Shown here piece after piece: positions 1 to 7,059 of a stretch of DNA of 12,267 bases. Positions within the stretch are counted from its first letter, which is position 1. Every line of letters begins with the position of its first letter. The stretch is taken from positions 1 to 12,267 of the forward strand of contig CALBAF010000533.1 of assembly GCA_937926415.1 (NCBI GenBank). The letters are read 5' to 3'. The position numbers were made by a program, and so were the translations under genes. A model generated the notes under the pieces. That model had not been told where the DNA came from. It searched no databases and saw nothing but the letters and a program-made list of their open reading frames with translations. Source of the DNA: an uncultured Actinomyces sp. (GTDB taxonomy: Bacteria > Actinomycetota > Actinomycetes > Actinomycetales > Actinomycetaceae).

Positions 1-403
1 CGCCCACGAGATCGCCTCGCGTTCGCGCGGCACTCCCCGAATCGCGAACCGACTCCTGCGTCGCGTCGTCGACTACGCCCAGGTGCACGGCGATGGACAG
101 CTGACCCTCGAGGCCGCGCGCGGCGCGCTCGAACTCTTCGAGGTCGACCCCTCCGGCCTCGATCGCCTCGACCGCGCGGTTCTCGAGGCGATCTGTCGCC
201 GTTTCGCGGGTGGACCGGTGGGCCTGACGACCCTGTCGGTAACGATCGGCGAGGAGGCAGAGACGGTCGAAACGGTCGCGGAACCCTACCTCGTGCGCGA
301 GGGCTTCCTCGTGCGTACCAACCGCGGACGAATGGCAACCCCCAAGGCGTGGGCCCACCTCGGCCTCACTCCGCCGGCGCCGGACGGTGGCCTCTTCGAT
401 TAG
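1..403 (+). CDS. ruvB: RuvB, Holliday junction branch-migration helicase (C-terminal part, 5' end outside window)
   Basis: The reading frame enters the window with its first full codon at position 2, and 133 codons precede the TAG stop at 401-403. RuvB is the hexameric AAA+ motor that drives branch migration with RuvA during recombinational repair. The visible part starts in the AAA+ lid: the stretch [13 protein letters not shown] (about visible residues 10-22) carries the family's sensor-2 arginine. It continues into the C-terminal winged-helix DNA-binding domain, with GGPVGLTTL, a GEEAETVE helix, [10 protein letters not shown] and the arginine-rich RTNRGRMAT hairpin. The usual family hairpin is RTPRGR, so a Pro-to-Asn change is present. 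The ending GGLFD is typical. An internal ATG at 83 is not a start, because homology continues upstream. The ATPase core (Walker A and B) lies outside the window. As the gene before yajC it matches the ruvCAB-yajC-secDF order of Actinobacteria. Confidence 0.96.
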   Translation, partial: AHEIASRSRGTPRIANRLLRRVVDYAQVHGDGQLTLEAARGALELFEVDPSGLDRLDRAVLEAICRRFAGGPVGLTTLSVTIGEEAETVETVAEPYLVREGFLVRTNRGRMATPKAWAHLGLTPPAPDGGLFD

Positions 404-582
404 GGGACTGGGCCTCGTTGCCGCCCGTGCAGGTCGCGGGCACGTGCACAGTGTCAAAACGCCTCGAGAGTCTTCTTGCGCCGCGCCACACCTTGATCAC
501 TGAGGCTAAAACCCTGCGCGGGCATTAGACTGGCAAAGTGCGCTCGAAGCGCTAGACCGTCATCGAAAGTGAATCAGCCTTT
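404..582. other. Intergenic spacer ruvB-yajC, no gene seen
   Basis: These 179 bases contain no credible ORF or RNA gene. A short GC-rich inverted pair (CGTGC/GCACG, about 426-444) and a 5-bp hairpin GCGCT-CGA-AGCGC (540-552) are visible. Neither is followed by a T run, so no intrinsic terminator for ruvB can be claimed. The base composition is less G/C-rich around 493-530 than in the flanking genes, as expected if the yajC promoter lies there. Confidence 0.5.
526..531 (+). promoter_or_regulatory. Candidate -10 element for yajC-secDF-apt
   Basis: TAGACT at 526-531 fits the actinobacterial TANNNT -10 pattern and lies 52 nt before the yajC ATG. No good -35 is found at the usual 16-19 nt spacing. 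TTGATC at 493-498 is 27 nt away, which is too far. It is weak evidence, offered only as the best -10 match in the gap. Confidence 0.22.
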
Positions 583-990
583 ATGAACAACTACTTTCTC
601 CTGATCATGGCAGCTTTCCTCATCGTCTTCATGATGTGGAGCTCGCGCTCCCGCAGGCAGCAGATGCTGAAGATGGAACAGGAAAAGCGTGACCAGCTCG
701 CAGCCGTCACCCCCGGAGAATGGGTGCGTATCCGCTGGGGTTTCTGGGGTCGCTTCGTCGACCTCGACGGCGACATCGTCGTCCTGGAGACCTCTGATGG
801 ACACGAGATGTACTGGGAGCGCGAAATGATCGCCGAGATCGGTGGTCAGCCGCCGCTCGCCGAGGTCGAGCAGACGGATGCGGCTGCCGACGAAGCGGAA
901 ACGGTGGAAGAGGACGCGTCGGTCCTTGGCCTGGGCGAGGAAGACGACAAGTTTCTCGACGTGCGTGACACCGACGAGCAGCAAAAGTAA
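583..990 (+). CDS. yajC: YajC, accessory subunit of the Sec translocase
   Basis: This 135-residue protein has the YajC layout. A single hydrophobic N-terminal segment (about residues 3-19, NYFLLIMAAFLIVFMMW) is followed by a basic stop-transfer patch (SRSRRQQ). A small cytosolic domain at about residues 45-88 follows (PGEWVRIRWGFWGRFVDLDGD, then IVVLETSDGHEMYWEREMIAEI). This aligns in pattern with the family's GD-V-T-GG-GTV-D-VVLE core, although the usual TIGG is replaced by IRWG. The tail from about 95 is very acidic and probably disordered. YajC associates with SecD and SecF to assist protein export, and here it sits 26 nt upstream of secD. The ATG at 583 is preceded by a purine-rich GAAAGTGA (565-572) at about 10 nt. 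It is likely the first gene of a yajC-secD-secF-apt transcript. Confidence 0.9.
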   Translation: MNNYFLLIMAAFLIVFMMWSSRSRRQQMLKMEQEKRDQLAAVTPGEWVRIRWGFWGRFVDLDGDIVVLETSDGHEMYWEREMIAEIGGQPPLAEVEQTDAAADEAETVEEDASVLGLGEEDDKFLDVRDTDEQQK

Positions 991-1016
991 CTCAAGGCTG
1001 AACGGAAAGTAGAACC

Positions 1017-2966
1017 GTGGCATCACACAAGCGACGCCCCGTGCGCGCGCTCGTGACCCTGACCGTCGCCATCGTGGCGGCGTGCGCGGCACTTGCGATC
1101 GGGCACCTTGCTAAGGGCGTATCCCCATATCCCGACCTGGCCCTTGACCTCAAGGGTGGTACTCAGCTGATCCTGACTCCGACCCCGACGTCGGAGGGGC
1201 AGCGCCAGATCACCGAAGAAGACATCACGCAGGCGATCTCGATTATTCGTGATCGTATTGACGCCTCCGGCGTGTCCGAGTCTGAGATCTCCTCCCTCGG
1301 TAGCTCCAACATCATGGTGTCGATTCCCGGCACCCCCTCCCAGGAGCAACTCGACCTGATTCGTTCGTCCTCGCAGATGAACTTCCGCCCGGTGCTGCGC
1401 ATCGGGCCTGCGCAGGGCATCGTTCAGAACGAGCAGCACGCTCAAGCGGACAACCCTCAGTCCGGCGCGCAGTCGGGTGAGCAGTCCGGCTCCCAGTCGG
1501 GTGAACAGTCCGGTGCTCAGTCGGGCGAGCAGTCCGGCGCTGGCGCGGCTGATGCGGCTCAGTCCGGCGTTCAGTCCACCGCCCTGGACGAGGCGACCGC
1601 TCGTGGCGCTGCTGACGCGGACGGCGACGGCGTCCTGTCCGATACCCCCGCGACGACTCCCGAGAACGCTTCGGATCTCGCCTGGGTGACCGAGCAAGTC
1701 ATGTACGACTTCCTGACGCTCGATTGCTCGGCAGCCGCCGATGTCAAGCGTGTTGAGGGTGCCGCTGATAAGCCCTACGCAGCCTGCGATGACTCCGGCC
1801 AGATCAAGTACATCCTGGGTCCCGTGGCCGTTCCGGGTTCGGACCTGGAGGATGCGAGCGGGGCCCTCGCAACGAACGGTGCCGGACAGTCGACTGGTCA
1901 GTGGATCGTCTCGCTGCGTTTCAATCGCGACGGCGCCGAGAAGTTCAAGGAGACGTCCACGATCCTGTACGGCTACCACGATGCGGACCCCCAGGGATCG
2001 TCCTATCGTGGCAGCCCGGACCGTAACTCGTTCGCGGTTGTTCTCGACGGTACCGTCATCACCGCTCCGTCGATGCAGGCCATCATTACGAACGGTGAGG
2101 CGCAGATCAGCGGTAACTTCACCGCGGAGTCTGCAAGAACGCTGGCTAACAAGCTGCAGTTCGGCTCGCTGCCCCTGAACTTCGAGGTCGAGTCCGAGCA
2201 GCAGATTTCTGCGACGATCGGTACGGATCACCTGACCGTTGGCCTGTGGGCGGCCCTCATCGGCTTCCTGCTCGTCATCCTCTTCCTGATCTGGCAGTAC
2301 CGCGGCCTTGCGATTATCTCTGCCGGTTCGCTGGTCGTTGCCTCGGTCATCACCTACCTGGTGATCGCACTGCTGTCGTGGTGGATGGGCTACCGACTGT
2401 CCCTGGCTGGTGTCGCCGGTCTGATCATGGCGATCGGCGTCACCACGGACTCGTTCATCGTCTACTTCGAACGTGTCCGTGACGAGGTCCGAGACGGACG
2501 GCCGCTGCGTGCAGCCGTCGAAGAGGGCTGGGACCGCGCCAAGCGCACCATCCTGGTGTCCGACGCCGTCAACCTGGTTGCAGCCGTCGTCCTCTACCTG
2601 CTCGCCGTCGGCGGCGTTCAGGGCTTCGCCTTCACCCTCGGTATTACGACCGTCATTGACATCGCGGTGATCTTCCTGTTCACCCACCCGATGATGGAGC
2701 TGCTGATCCGCACCCGATTCTTCGGCCAGGGCCACAAGCTCTCCGGCCTGGATCCCGAGCACCTGGGTGCCAAGAACTCCCTCGTCTACGCCGGACGCGG
2801 TCGCGTGGTCGTGCGCGGTGAGTCCGAGGCGAAGGAGAAGAACGATGAGGCCGGTGACGGTCTGTCGATCGCCGAGCGCCGCCGCGCCGCCCGTCTCGCC
2901 GCAGCCAAGGCTGAGGAAGACGCCGTTGATGGTGCGCCGGCCTCGACCGAGGAAGAGGAGAACTGA
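1017..2966 (+). CDS. secD: SecD, protein translocase subunit
   Basis: This is a 649-residue RND-type membrane protein that, with SecF, uses the proton gradient to pull exported polypeptides through SecYEG. TM1 lies at about residues 10-29. The conserved DLKGG is at 44-48. The large extracytoplasmic P1 region runs to about 400 and ends with VVLDG (344) and SGNFTAESARTLANKLQFG (from 365). Five membrane helices occupy about 408-560 and include the TM4 signature GVTTDSFIVYFERVRDE, with D478 and S479 at the family-conserved proton-path position. A charged cytosolic tail follows. P1 is interrupted between about residues 140 and 215 by a low-complexity insert holding a QSG repeat and a D-A-D-G-D-G-V-L-S-D loop (200-209). 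The GTG start at 1017 is supported by GGAAAG (1004-1009), 7 nt upstream. The stop is followed after 1 nt by secF. Confidence 0.96.
   Translation: MASHKRRPVRALVTLTVAIVAACAALAIGHLAKGVSPYPDLALDLKGGTQLILTPTPTSEGQRQITEEDITQAISIIRDRIDASGVSESEISSLGSSNIMVSIPGTPSQEQLDLIRSSSQMNFRPVLRIGPAQGIVQNEQHAQADNPQSGAQSGEQSGSQSGEQSGAQSGEQSGAGAADAAQSGVQSTALDEATARGAADADGDGVLSDTPATTPENASDLAWVTEQVMYDFLTLDCSAAADVKRVEGAADKPYAACDDSGQIKYILGPVAVPGSDLEDASGALATNGAGQSTGQWIVSLRFNRDGAEKFKETSTILYGYHDADPQGSSYRGSPDRNSFAVVLDGTVITAPSMQAIITNGEAQISGNFTAESARTLANKLQFGSLPLNFEVESEQQISATIGTDHLTVGLWAALIGFLLVILFLIWQYRGLAIISAGSLVVASVITYLVIALLSWWMGYRLSLAGVAGLIMAIGVTTDSFIVYFERVRDEVRDGRPLRAAVEEGWDRAKRTILVSDAVNLVAAVVLYLLAVGGVQGFAFTLGITTVIDIAVIFLFTHPMMELLIRTRFFGQGHKLSGLDPEHLGAKNSLVYAGRGRVVVRGESEAKEKNDEAGDGLSIAERRRAARLAAAKAEEDAVDGAPASTEEEEN
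1458..1541 (+). repeat. In-frame 12-bp tandem repeat in secD (7 copies, QSGx)
   Basis: Seven consecutive 12-bp units encode QSGA QSGE QSGS QSGE QSGA QSGE QSGA (SecD residues 148-175). The serine codon alternates TCC/TCG between odd and even copies, so the real expansion unit appears to be 24 bp (QSG[A/S]-QSGE). An isolated further QSGV is encoded at 1560-1571. Because the unit is a multiple of three, copy-number change would alter length without breaking the frame. The repeat lies in the extracytoplasmic P1 domain and is Gln/Ser/Gly-rich, so it is probably a flexible linker. Confidence 0.9.
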
Positions 2967-2967
2967 C

Positions 2968-4056
2968 ATGATGAGTTTTGCTCAGTGGGGTAACGCCCTG
3001 TACTCGGGCGACAAGTCCTACCCCGTCGTTCCCAAGCGCAAGGTCTTTGTCGGCCTCGCCGCTGCGGTGCTCGTCCTCGGCTTCGCGCTCGTCGCGATCC
3101 TGGGGCTGAACCGCTCGATCGAATTCACCGGTGGCTCGCAGTTCGATGTCGCTCACGTGAGCGACCAGAGCGAGTCCTTCGCGTCGCGCGCGGTGGCCGC
3201 GTCCGGCCTCGTCGAGGGCGCTCCGAAGGTGACCCGCGTGGGTTCGGACTCGGTGCGTATCCAGACCTCGTCGCTTGACTCCGCGCAGACCGCTCAGATG
3301 CGCGACGCGCTGGCCAGCGCCTACGGCGTGGACGCGACCGAGGTTCAGTCCTCCTCGATCGGCCCCTCCTGGGGTTCATCGGTCACCACGAAGGCCGCTC
3401 AGTCGCTCGTCATCTTCATGGCGCTCGTCGCCCTCCTGATGACGGTGTACTTCCGCTCCTGGCGCATGGCAGCCTCTGCCCTCCTCGCGCTGCTCCACGA
3501 CATCGCCGTGACCATCGGCGTGTTCGCGATCCTGCAGGTCGAGGTCTCGCCCGCGACCGTGATCGGCTTCCTGACGATTCTCGGCTACTCGCTCTATGAC
3601 ACCGTCGTCGTCTTCGACAAGGTGCGCGAGCTGACCTCGGATGTCTACGAGCAGAAGCACTACACCTTCGCGGAGTACGTGAACCTCGCGGTCAACCAGA
3701 CCATGGTTCGTTCGATCAACACCTCGGTTGTGGCGCTTCTCCCCGTCGGCGCGATCCTCATCATCGGCTCCGTGGCCCTCGGCCCGGGTACCCTGGTGGA
3801 TATCTCGCTGGCCCTGTTCGTCGGTATGATCGCCGGTACCTACTCGTCGATCTTCATCGCGTCGCCGCTTCTTGTGACGTTCCAGGAACTGTCGCCCAAG
3901 ACCCGCGAGCACAACGCGGCCGTCGACCGGGCACGTCAGGGCCGCCACGCCACTGACACGCCGTCTGCGCCTGCGTCGGTGAAGGTGGCTCCCATCAAGC
4001 CCGGCAAGCGCCTGGGCAACGAGAATCAGCCCCACAGGAAGAAGAATCATCGATGA
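2968..4056 (+). CDS. secF: SecF, protein translocase subunit
   Basis: This 362-residue partner of SecD has TM1 at about residues 26-47, followed at once by the SecF signature IEFTGGSQF (51-59). A periplasmic P4-type domain lies at about 60-140. Five further helices run from about 146 (SLVIFMALVALLMTVYF) to about 300. The TM4 signature GYSLYDTVVVFDKVRE carries D211, matching the conserved acidic residue of SecF. A basic, Pro/Ala-containing cytosolic tail ends in PHRKKNHR. The frame is open far upstream (from 2767), but that part overlaps secD. The start is therefore ATG 2968, with AGGAG at 2956-2960, 7 nt upstream. The ATG at 2971 is the alternative, with a 10-nt spacer. The stop TGA overlaps the apt ATG in an ATGA junction, suggesting translational coupling. 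Confidence 0.96.
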   Translation: MMSFAQWGNALYSGDKSYPVVPKRKVFVGLAAAVLVLGFALVAILGLNRSIEFTGGSQFDVAHVSDQSESFASRAVAASGLVEGAPKVTRVGSDSVRIQTSSLDSAQTAQMRDALASAYGVDATEVQSSSIGPSWGSSVTTKAAQSLVIFMALVALLMTVYFRSWRMAASALLALLHDIAVTIGVFAILQVEVSPATVIGFLTILGYSLYDTVVVFDKVRELTSDVYEQKHYTFAEYVNLAVNQTMVRSINTSVVALLPVGAILIIGSVALGPGTLVDISLALFVGMIAGTYSSIFIASPLLVTFQELSPKTREHNAAVDRARQGRHATDTPSAPASVKVAPIKPGKRLGNENQPHRKKNHR

Positions 4057-4592
4057 TCGGTGAGCTTGGCGATCGCATCGCCACTCTGGTTCAGAACAAC
4101 ATGCTGGAGATCCCAGATTTTCCGGAACCCGGCGTTCTGTTCCGCGATATCACTGAGCTGTTTGCGAACGGCCCGGCGTTCAAGGAACTGGTTGAGCTGA
4201 TCGGCGCTCGCTACGCGGGTCGCATCGACGCAGTCGCGGGTCTTGAGTCGCGTGGCTTCATCCTCGGCGCCCCCGTGGCCGCCGAGCTGGGCCTCGGGAT
4301 GCTGACGATCCGCAAGGCCGGCAAGCTGCCCGGCCACGTGATCGGCGTCGACTACGAACTCGAGTACGGCACGGCGCGCATGGAAATGCACCCCGAGTCG
4401 GTCCACGAGGGTCAGCGCGTCCTCATCATTGACGACGTGCTCGCAACGGGTGGCACCGCGAACGCGGCGGTCAAGCTGCTGCGTCAGTGCGGCGCGTCCG
4501 TTGAGGCCGTGGCCGTCCTGCTGGAACTCGATGCACTGGGTGGTCGCTCGGTGCTGACGGATGTGGCAGTGGAGAGCGCGCTCCACCTCTGA
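4053..4592 (+). CDS. apt: Adenine phosphoribosyltransferase
   Basis: Apt makes AMP from adenine and PRPP in purine salvage in the cytosol. The 179 residues match the usual length. Visible landmarks are IPDFPEPGVLFRDIT (about 19-33), AGLESRGFILGAPVA (about 62-76), RKAGKLPG (about 87-94) and the PRPP-binding motif VLIIDDVLATGGTA, with D127 and D128 followed by ATGGT (131-135). The ATG overlaps the secF stop by 4 nt and has GGAAGAAG at 4037-4044, 8 nt upstream, so it is almost certainly co-transcribed with secF. The position directly before relA is conserved in many Actinobacteria. Purine phosphoribosyltransferases are known in several bacteria to be inhibited by (p)ppGpp, so a functional link to the next gene is plausible but not shown here. 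A strong hairpin follows 15 nt after the stop. Confidence 0.97.
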   Translation: MIGELGDRIATLVQNNMLEIPDFPEPGVLFRDITELFANGPAFKELVELIGARYAGRIDAVAGLESRGFILGAPVAAELGLGMLTIRKAGKLPGHVIGVDYELEYGTARMEMHPESVHEGQRVLIIDDVLATGGTANAAVKLLRQCGASVEAVAVLLELDALGGRSVLTDVAVESALHL

Positions 4593-4607
4593 GCGTCGTT
4601 TATTGAC

Positions 4608-4652
4608 AACGGGCGGGTCCTGGGATCGTCATGATCCCCGGACCCGCCCGTT
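4608..4652 (+). terminator. Strong 45-nt hairpin after apt, probable transcription terminator
   Basis: The left arm AACGGGCGGGTCC (4608-4620) and the right arm GGACCCGCCCGTT (4640-4652) are perfect 13-bp complements. After one T/C mismatch the stem continues as GGGATC (4622-4627) / GATCCC (4633-4638) around a 5-nt loop (GTCAT). It begins 15 nt after the apt stop. No uridine run follows (TTCGTCGC), so it would be a hairpin-only terminator of the kind described in high-GC Actinobacteria. It also abuts the relA -10 element, so a DNA-level operator role cannot be excluded. Confidence 0.8.
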
Positions 4653-4658
4653 CGTCGC

Positions 4659-4671
4659 TATCATGGGGGCC
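4659..4671 (+). promoter_or_regulatory. Candidate relA promoter -10 (TATCAT) with leaderless start geometry
   Basis: TATCAT at 4659-4664 matches the TATAAT consensus at five of six bases. Seven bases separate it from the ATG at 4672, so the expected transcription start coincides with the A of that ATG. No Shine-Dalgarno at a workable distance precedes any of the in-frame ATGs (4663, 4672, 4687). The G run at 4665-4669 is only 2 nt from 4672. The -35 position (about 4636-4641) falls inside the right arm of the preceding hairpin and does not resemble TTGACA. Confidence 0.55.
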
Positions 4672-6972
4672 ATGAGCAGCGACGACATGACTTCAGGATC
4701 CGCACTTCCCGCGGCCGGTTCCCGAGTGCGCTCTGGCCTCGTTTGGTTTGGCTCGCGCGGTCGCGCCACAATCCCTGAGATTGAGCCGCTCGTGCGCGCT
4801 TTGCGCGCGAATCATCCGAAGGCGGATATCAGCGTCGTCGAGCGCGCATATCGCACCGCCGAGGAGTATCACCGTGGGCAAACACGCAAGTCCGGTGAAC
4901 CCTATATCACCCATCCGGTCGCCGTCGCGACCATCCTTGCCGAAATGGGTATGACGACCCCGACGCTTGTCGCTGCGCTGCTGCACGACACCGTCGAGGA
5001 CACGGACTACACCCTCGAACAGCTCGCAGCCGAGTACGGTGAGCCGATCGCCAATCTCGTCGATGGCGTCACCAAGCTCGACAAGGTGCATTACGGTGCA
5101 GCCGCCCAGTCGGAGACACTGCGCAAGATGCTCGTCGCAATGAGCCGCGACATTCGTGTCCTGCTCATTAAGCTGGGCGACCGACTGCACAATGCGCGCA
5201 CGTGGCGTTTCGTGCCCGCCAAGTCGGCTGCGAAGAAAGCCCAGGAGACCCTCGAGATCTATGCGCCGCTGGCTCACCGCCTCGGCATGAATATGGTGAA
5301 GTGGGAGCTTGAGGAACTCTCGTTCAAGACGCTGTATCCGGAGATCTACGAGGAGATCGACCGCCTGGTCACGGAGAGGGCGCCCCAGCGCGAGGAATAC
5401 CTGCGCGATGTCATCGACCAGATCGAAGAGGATCTGCGCCGCTCGGGCACGAAGGGCACGGTCAGTGGGCGCCCGAAGAGCCACTACTCGATCTATCAGA
5501 AGATGATCGTTCGCGGAAAGGCCTTCGACGAGGTCTTCGACCTGGTTGCCGTGCGCGTGCTCGTGGAATCGATCAAGGACTGCTACGGCGTGCTCGGTGC
5601 GTTGCACGGGCGTTGGAACCCCATTCCCGGCCGTTTCAAAGACTACATCGCGATGCCGAAGTTCAATCTCTACCAGTCGCTGCACACGACGGTCATCGGC
5701 CCCGGCGGCAAGCCGGTAGAGATTCAGATCCGCACCTTCGATATGCATGAGCGCGCCGAGCATGGCGTCGCCGCGCACTGGAAGTACAAGCAGAACCCCA
5801 ACGCCTCGAGCGGTGACTCGGACCGCATGAGTTCGGACGAGCAGGCGAACTGGCTGCGCGCTCTCGTCGAGATGGAGCGTGAGACGGGGGATCCGGAGGA
5901 ATTCCTCGACTCCCTGCGTTACGAGATCGCCGGCGACGAGGTCTACGTGTTCACGCCCAAGGGGCAGGTCATCGTCCTGCCGGCGCGTTCGACGCCTGTG
6001 GACTTCGCCTACGCGGTTCACACCGAGGTCGGGCACCGTACGGTGGGCGCCAAGGTCAACGGGCGACTCGTTTCCCTGGATACGCGACTGGAGTCGGGTG
6101 AGACCGTCGAGGTCGTGACCTCGAAGTCTGATAAGTCGGGGCCGTCGCGCGACTGGCTCGCCTTCGTTGCATCCCCGCGTGCTCGCTCGAAGATCAAGGC
6201 GTGGTTCTCGAAGGAGCGCCGCGAGGAGGCCGTGGAGGCCGGCAAGGAAGCGCTCGCTCGCGCGATGCGTAAGCAGAATCTGCCGCTCCAGCGCCTGATG
6301 AGCCACGAGTCGATTCTGTCGGTGGCGACCTCCTTTGGCTACCCGGACGTGTCCGGCCTGTACGCCGCCGTCGGCGAGGGACATATCTCCGCGCAAAACG
6401 TCGTCTCGAAGCTGGTCGACAACCTGGGTGGGGGAGACGGCACGGAGGAGACGCTCTCCGAGGGCGTCACGCCCGGCTCGCAAAAGCCTCGCTCCGAGGC
6501 CTCGGGCGATGCGGCGATCACCGTTGCTGGCTTGAGCCCGAACGAGATCTGGGTCAAGCTCGCCAAGTGCTGCACCCCGGTTCCCGGCGATGACATCGTT
6601 GGCTTCATTACGCGCGGACAGGGCGTGTCGGTACACCGCAGCACGTGCGCGAACGCGGTGCGCCTGGGGCAGCTTCAGCCCGAGCGTTTCGTCGACGTGT
6701 CCTGGAACGAAAAGGGACTCGGGGCTCCGTTCCGCGTGCAGATCGAGGTGCGCGCGCTGGACCGCGGCGGCCTGCTGTCTGATCTGACCCGCGTCCTGTC
6801 GGATTATCGCGTGAACATCTTGGCGGCCGCGCTCAAGACCGACGGAGATCAGGTCGCGTCCGGCAACTTCTCCTTCGAGCTCGCCGACCTCGGTCACCTC
6901 AACGCCGTCCTGTCTGCGCTGCGTCGGGTCGATGGAGTCTTCGAGGCGGTGCGCATCGGCGCCGATTCATAG
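4672..6972 (+). CDS. relA: Bifunctional (p)ppGpp synthetase/hydrolase (RelA/SpoT, Rel)
   Basis: This long RSH enzyme makes and degrades the alarmone (p)ppGpp and is 766 residues from ATG 4672. The HD hydrolase domain appears intact, with H81 in YITHP, H105-D106 and E109-D110 in HDTVED, and D170/N174 in KLGDRLHN. The synthetase domain has GRPKSHYSIYQKM (from 266), DLVAVRV, and R321-F-K-D324 followed by YIAMPKFNLYQSLHTT. RXKD is the motif known from bifunctional enzymes, whereas synthetase-only RelA has EXDD. The regulatory half contains a TGS domain (about 422-482), a helical part, a conserved-Cys region (C633-C634, H655, C659) and a C-terminal ACT domain (about 689-762). The frame is open back to 4561 but overlaps apt and the hairpin. 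The start at 4672 is chosen from the -10 spacing and the absence of an SD; 4663 and 4687 are alternatives. It is probably transcribed on its own. Confidence 0.96.
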   Translation: MSSDDMTSGSALPAAGSRVRSGLVWFGSRGRATIPEIEPLVRALRANHPKADISVVERAYRTAEEYHRGQTRKSGEPYITHPVAVATILAEMGMTTPTLVAALLHDTVEDTDYTLEQLAAEYGEPIANLVDGVTKLDKVHYGAAAQSETLRKMLVAMSRDIRVLLIKLGDRLHNARTWRFVPAKSAAKKAQETLEIYAPLAHRLGMNMVKWELEELSFKTLYPEIYEEIDRLVTERAPQREEYLRDVIDQIEEDLRRSGTKGTVSGRPKSHYSIYQKMIVRGKAFDEVFDLVAVRVLVESIKDCYGVLGALHGRWNPIPGRFKDYIAMPKFNLYQSLHTTVIGPGGKPVEIQIRTFDMHERAEHGVAAHWKYKQNPNASSGDSDRMSSDEQANWLRALVEMERETGDPEEFLDSLRYEIAGDEVYVFTPKGQVIVLPARSTPVDFAYAVHTEVGHRTVGAKVNGRLVSLDTRLESGETVEVVTSKSDKSGPSRDWLAFVASPRARSKIKAWFSKERREEAVEAGKEALARAMRKQNLPLQRLMSHESILSVATSFGYPDVSGLYAAVGEGHISAQNVVSKLVDNLGGGDGTEETLSEGVTPGSQKPRSEASGDAAITVAGLSPNEIWVKLAKCCTPVPGDDIVGFITRGQGVSVHRSTCANAVRLGQLQPERFVDVSWNEKGLGAPFRVQIEVRALDRGGLLSDLTRVLSDYRVNILAAALKTDGDQVASGNFSFELADLGHLNAVLSALRRVDGVFEAVRIGADS

Positions 6973-7005
6973 ACGAGGCGCGGGTGCCCTGCGTCGATAC
7001 GTGCG

Positions 7006-7040
7006 AAAAGGGTGTTACATCCGTCCCCTTTTAGGGGATG
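7006..7040 (+). terminator. Two competing small hairpins after relA, possible weak terminator
   Basis: AAAAGGG (7006-7012) can pair with CCCTTTT (7026-7032). Alternatively CGTCCCC (7022-7028) pairs with GGGGATG (7034-7040), with one G-U pair in RNA, around the loop TTTTA. The two share bases 7026-7028 and exclude each other. The structure lies 33 nt after the relA stop and ends the relA side of a 165-nt spacer. It could be a modest terminator for relA. No clear downstream T run supports this strongly. Confidence 0.35.
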
Positions 7041-7059
7041 AGCTTCCAGACGCTCGTTA

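Noticed and set aside
423..446. GC-rich inverted pair after ruvB as a terminator
   Set aside because: Only 5 bp pair across a 9-nt loop and no T run follows, which is not distinguishable from chance in this base composition.
2767..2967. Longer N-terminus for SecF from 2767
   Set aside because: It overlaps the secD C-terminus out of frame and gives an Arg/Pro-rich shadow sequence. SecF homology and a good SD begin at 2968.
1023..2969. 648-codon open frame antisense to secD
   Set aside because: It mirrors secD almost exactly. In high-GC genes that avoid TTA, CTA and TCA codons the complementary frame stays open. Its product is low-complexity and resembles no family I know, while the + strand has clear SecD motifs.
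4603..4608. Perfect TTGACA -35 hexamer after apt
   Set aside because: No TANNNT-type -10 lies 16-19 nt downstream. The TATCAT at 4659 is 50 nt away, so the two cannot form one promoter.
4561..4671. Longer N-terminus for Rel from ATG 4561
   Set aside because: It would overlap the apt 3' end and translate through the strong hairpin, and the added residues do not resemble RSH proteins.
4693..6897. 734-codon open frame antisense to relA, with similar ones at 7084-8475 and 9989-11728
   Set aside because: These are codon-bias shadows of relA, the DUF349 gene, hisS and the GTPase gene. They show no recognisable domains, are Arg/His-rich, and 9989-11728 spans two real genes.
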